Shown: positions 63,424-64,000 of the stretch, piece by piece | Layout: each line of letters begins with the position of its first letter | Position numbering within the stretch: position 1 is the first letter of the stretch | From: Brachymonas wangyanguii | GTDB lineage: Bacteria > Pseudomonadota > Gammaproteobacteria > Burkholderiales > Burkholderiaceae_C | Length of the DNA stretch: 64,000 nucleotides | Assembly (NCBI RefSeq): GCF_045055315.1 | Contig: NZ_CP173677.1 | Location: 1,116,001-1,180,000 of the forward strand | Direction: 5' to 3' | Position numbers and translations under genes: made by a program | Notes under the pieces: model-generated | Told to the model about the DNA's origin: nothing | The model's input: only the letters and a program-made list of their open reading frames with translations | Database searches by the model: none

Positions 63424-64000
63424 TCAGCTTGGGGTAAAGGCCAGGCGCACGTAGATCGGCGCAAAGGCTTCGCCCTGGTTGATGTCGACCAGGCCTTCCT
63501 TGGCCAGTTCGAGCAGGGCGACAAAGGTGACGACCAGCACCGGTACGCCGAGTGAAGGGTCGAACAGTTCGCCAAACTCCAGGAAGCGTCGACCCTGCAA
63601 TTGCTTGAGCACCAGGCTCATGTGCTCGCGCACACTGAGCTGTTCGCGGCCTATGCGGTGGTGCTGTACCAGCCGGGCGCGCTTGAGGATATCGGCCCAG
63701 GCCTGGCGCAAATCGTCCAGGTGCACGTCGGGAAAGCGCGGCTGCAGCGATTGCTCGATATGGCCATGGGCACGGAAGAAGTCGCGGCCGGCTTGCGGCA
63801 CGGTAGCGAGCTGCGCCGCGGCCAGCTTGATGCGCTCATATTCCTGCAGGCGGCGCACCAGTTCGGCGCGCGGGTCTTCAGCTTCTTCGCCGTCGGCGGT
63901 CTTGCGTGGCGGCAGCAGCATGCGCGACTTGATCTCGATCAGCATGGCCGCCATCAGCAGGTATTCGGCGGCCAGCTCCAGGTTGCGGCTGCGGATTTCA
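63424..64000 (-). CDS. scpA: segregation and condensation protein A (partial, 5' end outside the window)
   Basis: The last 192 or so codons of ScpA, the kleisin subunit of the SMC-ScpAB condensin. The segment LELAAEYLLMAAMLIEIKSR, then MLLPP, is the highly conserved central motif. The protein then has an acidic linker (ADGEEAEDPRAELVRRLQEY) and the C-terminal winged helix that contacts the SMC head (VTFVALLELAKEGLVDINQG). The frame is open to the window edge; the start lies beyond 64000. It is convergent with gpsA, with 18 bp between stops. Confidence 0.92.
   Translation of the reverse strand, partial: EIRSRNLELAAEYLLMAAMLIEIKSRMLLPPRKTADGEEAEDPRAELVRRLQEYERIKLAAAQLATVPQAGRDFFRAHGHIEQSLQPRFPDVHLDDLRQAWADILKRARLVQHHRIGREQLSVREHMSLVLKQLQGRRFLEFGELFDPSLGVPVLVVTFVALLELAKEGLVDINQGEAFAPIYVRLAFTPS

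Overview
The window is about 64 kb of GC-rich bacterial chromosome. Gene content and order point to a betaproteobacterium, most likely of the order Burkholderiales: rimP-nusA-infB-rbfA-truB-typA, smpB/ratA/rnfH/guaB/guaA, and the moeB-like/ctpA/gpmA/rhodanese/grxC/secB/gpsA run are all typical of that group. I could not settle family or genus from sequence alone. Most of the window is ordinary vertically inherited chromosome with three tRNA genes (His, Gly, Ser).

Layout. 1-2.0 kb: the tail of an AMP-forming acyl ligase, a heme-oxygenase-like (iron-containing redox) enzyme and a short-chain dehydrogenase form an operon of unknown product. It carries a perfect 340-bp tandem duplication that creates a truncated extra copy of the second gene. 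2.0-6.7 kb: a QseBC/PmrAB-type two-component pair, the periplasmic folding factor PpiD and an AhpD-like protein. 6.8-13.7 kb: tRNA-His, a secreted nuclease, a P1 peptidase with a CbiM-like membrane protein, a hemerythrin, a universal stress protein, tRNA-Gly, AlkB, a GT4 glycosyltransferase and an LpxH-like phosphoesterase. 13.8-18.5 kb: a YhaO/YhaN (SbcCD-like) nuclease/ATPase pair. 18.5-24.7 kb: an ArsC-like protein, a possible small structured RNA, a 61-aa protein, tRNA-Ser, a stomatin/NfeD pair, an Arg/Lys/Orn decarboxylase and FabI. 24.8-33.3 kb: the transcription/translation operon rimP to typA, with a terminator in its leader. 33.3-42.0 kb: metabolic genes, the trans-translation protein SmpB, RatA/RnfH and the GMP pathway genes guaB and guaA.

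41.9-47.9 kb is the accessory region. A tyrosine recombinase sits directly downstream of guaA, whose last ~120 bp have codon use unlike the rest of the gene, as expected if an integrated element rebuilt the 3' end. Behind it lie wreckage of a conjugative element (AlpA-like regulator, trbJ and trbL fragments), an HTH regulator, and an MmeI-like DNA methyltransferase cut off inside its catalytic domain by an intact IS3-family insertion sequence. The other side of the IS is the 3' two thirds of a chromosomal sodium:solute symporter. The IS has no target duplication, so the simplest history is an IS-mediated deletion that removed the right end of the island together with the start of the symporter gene.

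48.9-64 kb returns to core genes: fmdB-aspS, an endonuclease/exonuclease/phosphatase protein, folE, a BLUF photoreceptor, a DUF883/YqjE-type stress membrane trio, a NarX/NarL-like two-component system with a separate receiver-only protein, a MoeB/ThiF-like E1 enzyme, the CtpA protease, GpmA, rhodanese, GrxC, SecB, GpsA and the end of ScpA.

The items most worth a second look are the duplicated heme-oxygenase-like gene in its unexplained operon, the IS-truncated island at guaA, the promoter-plus-hairpin segment at 19.03-19.2 kb, and the terminator-like leaders in front of rimP-nusA and the amino-acid decarboxylase.
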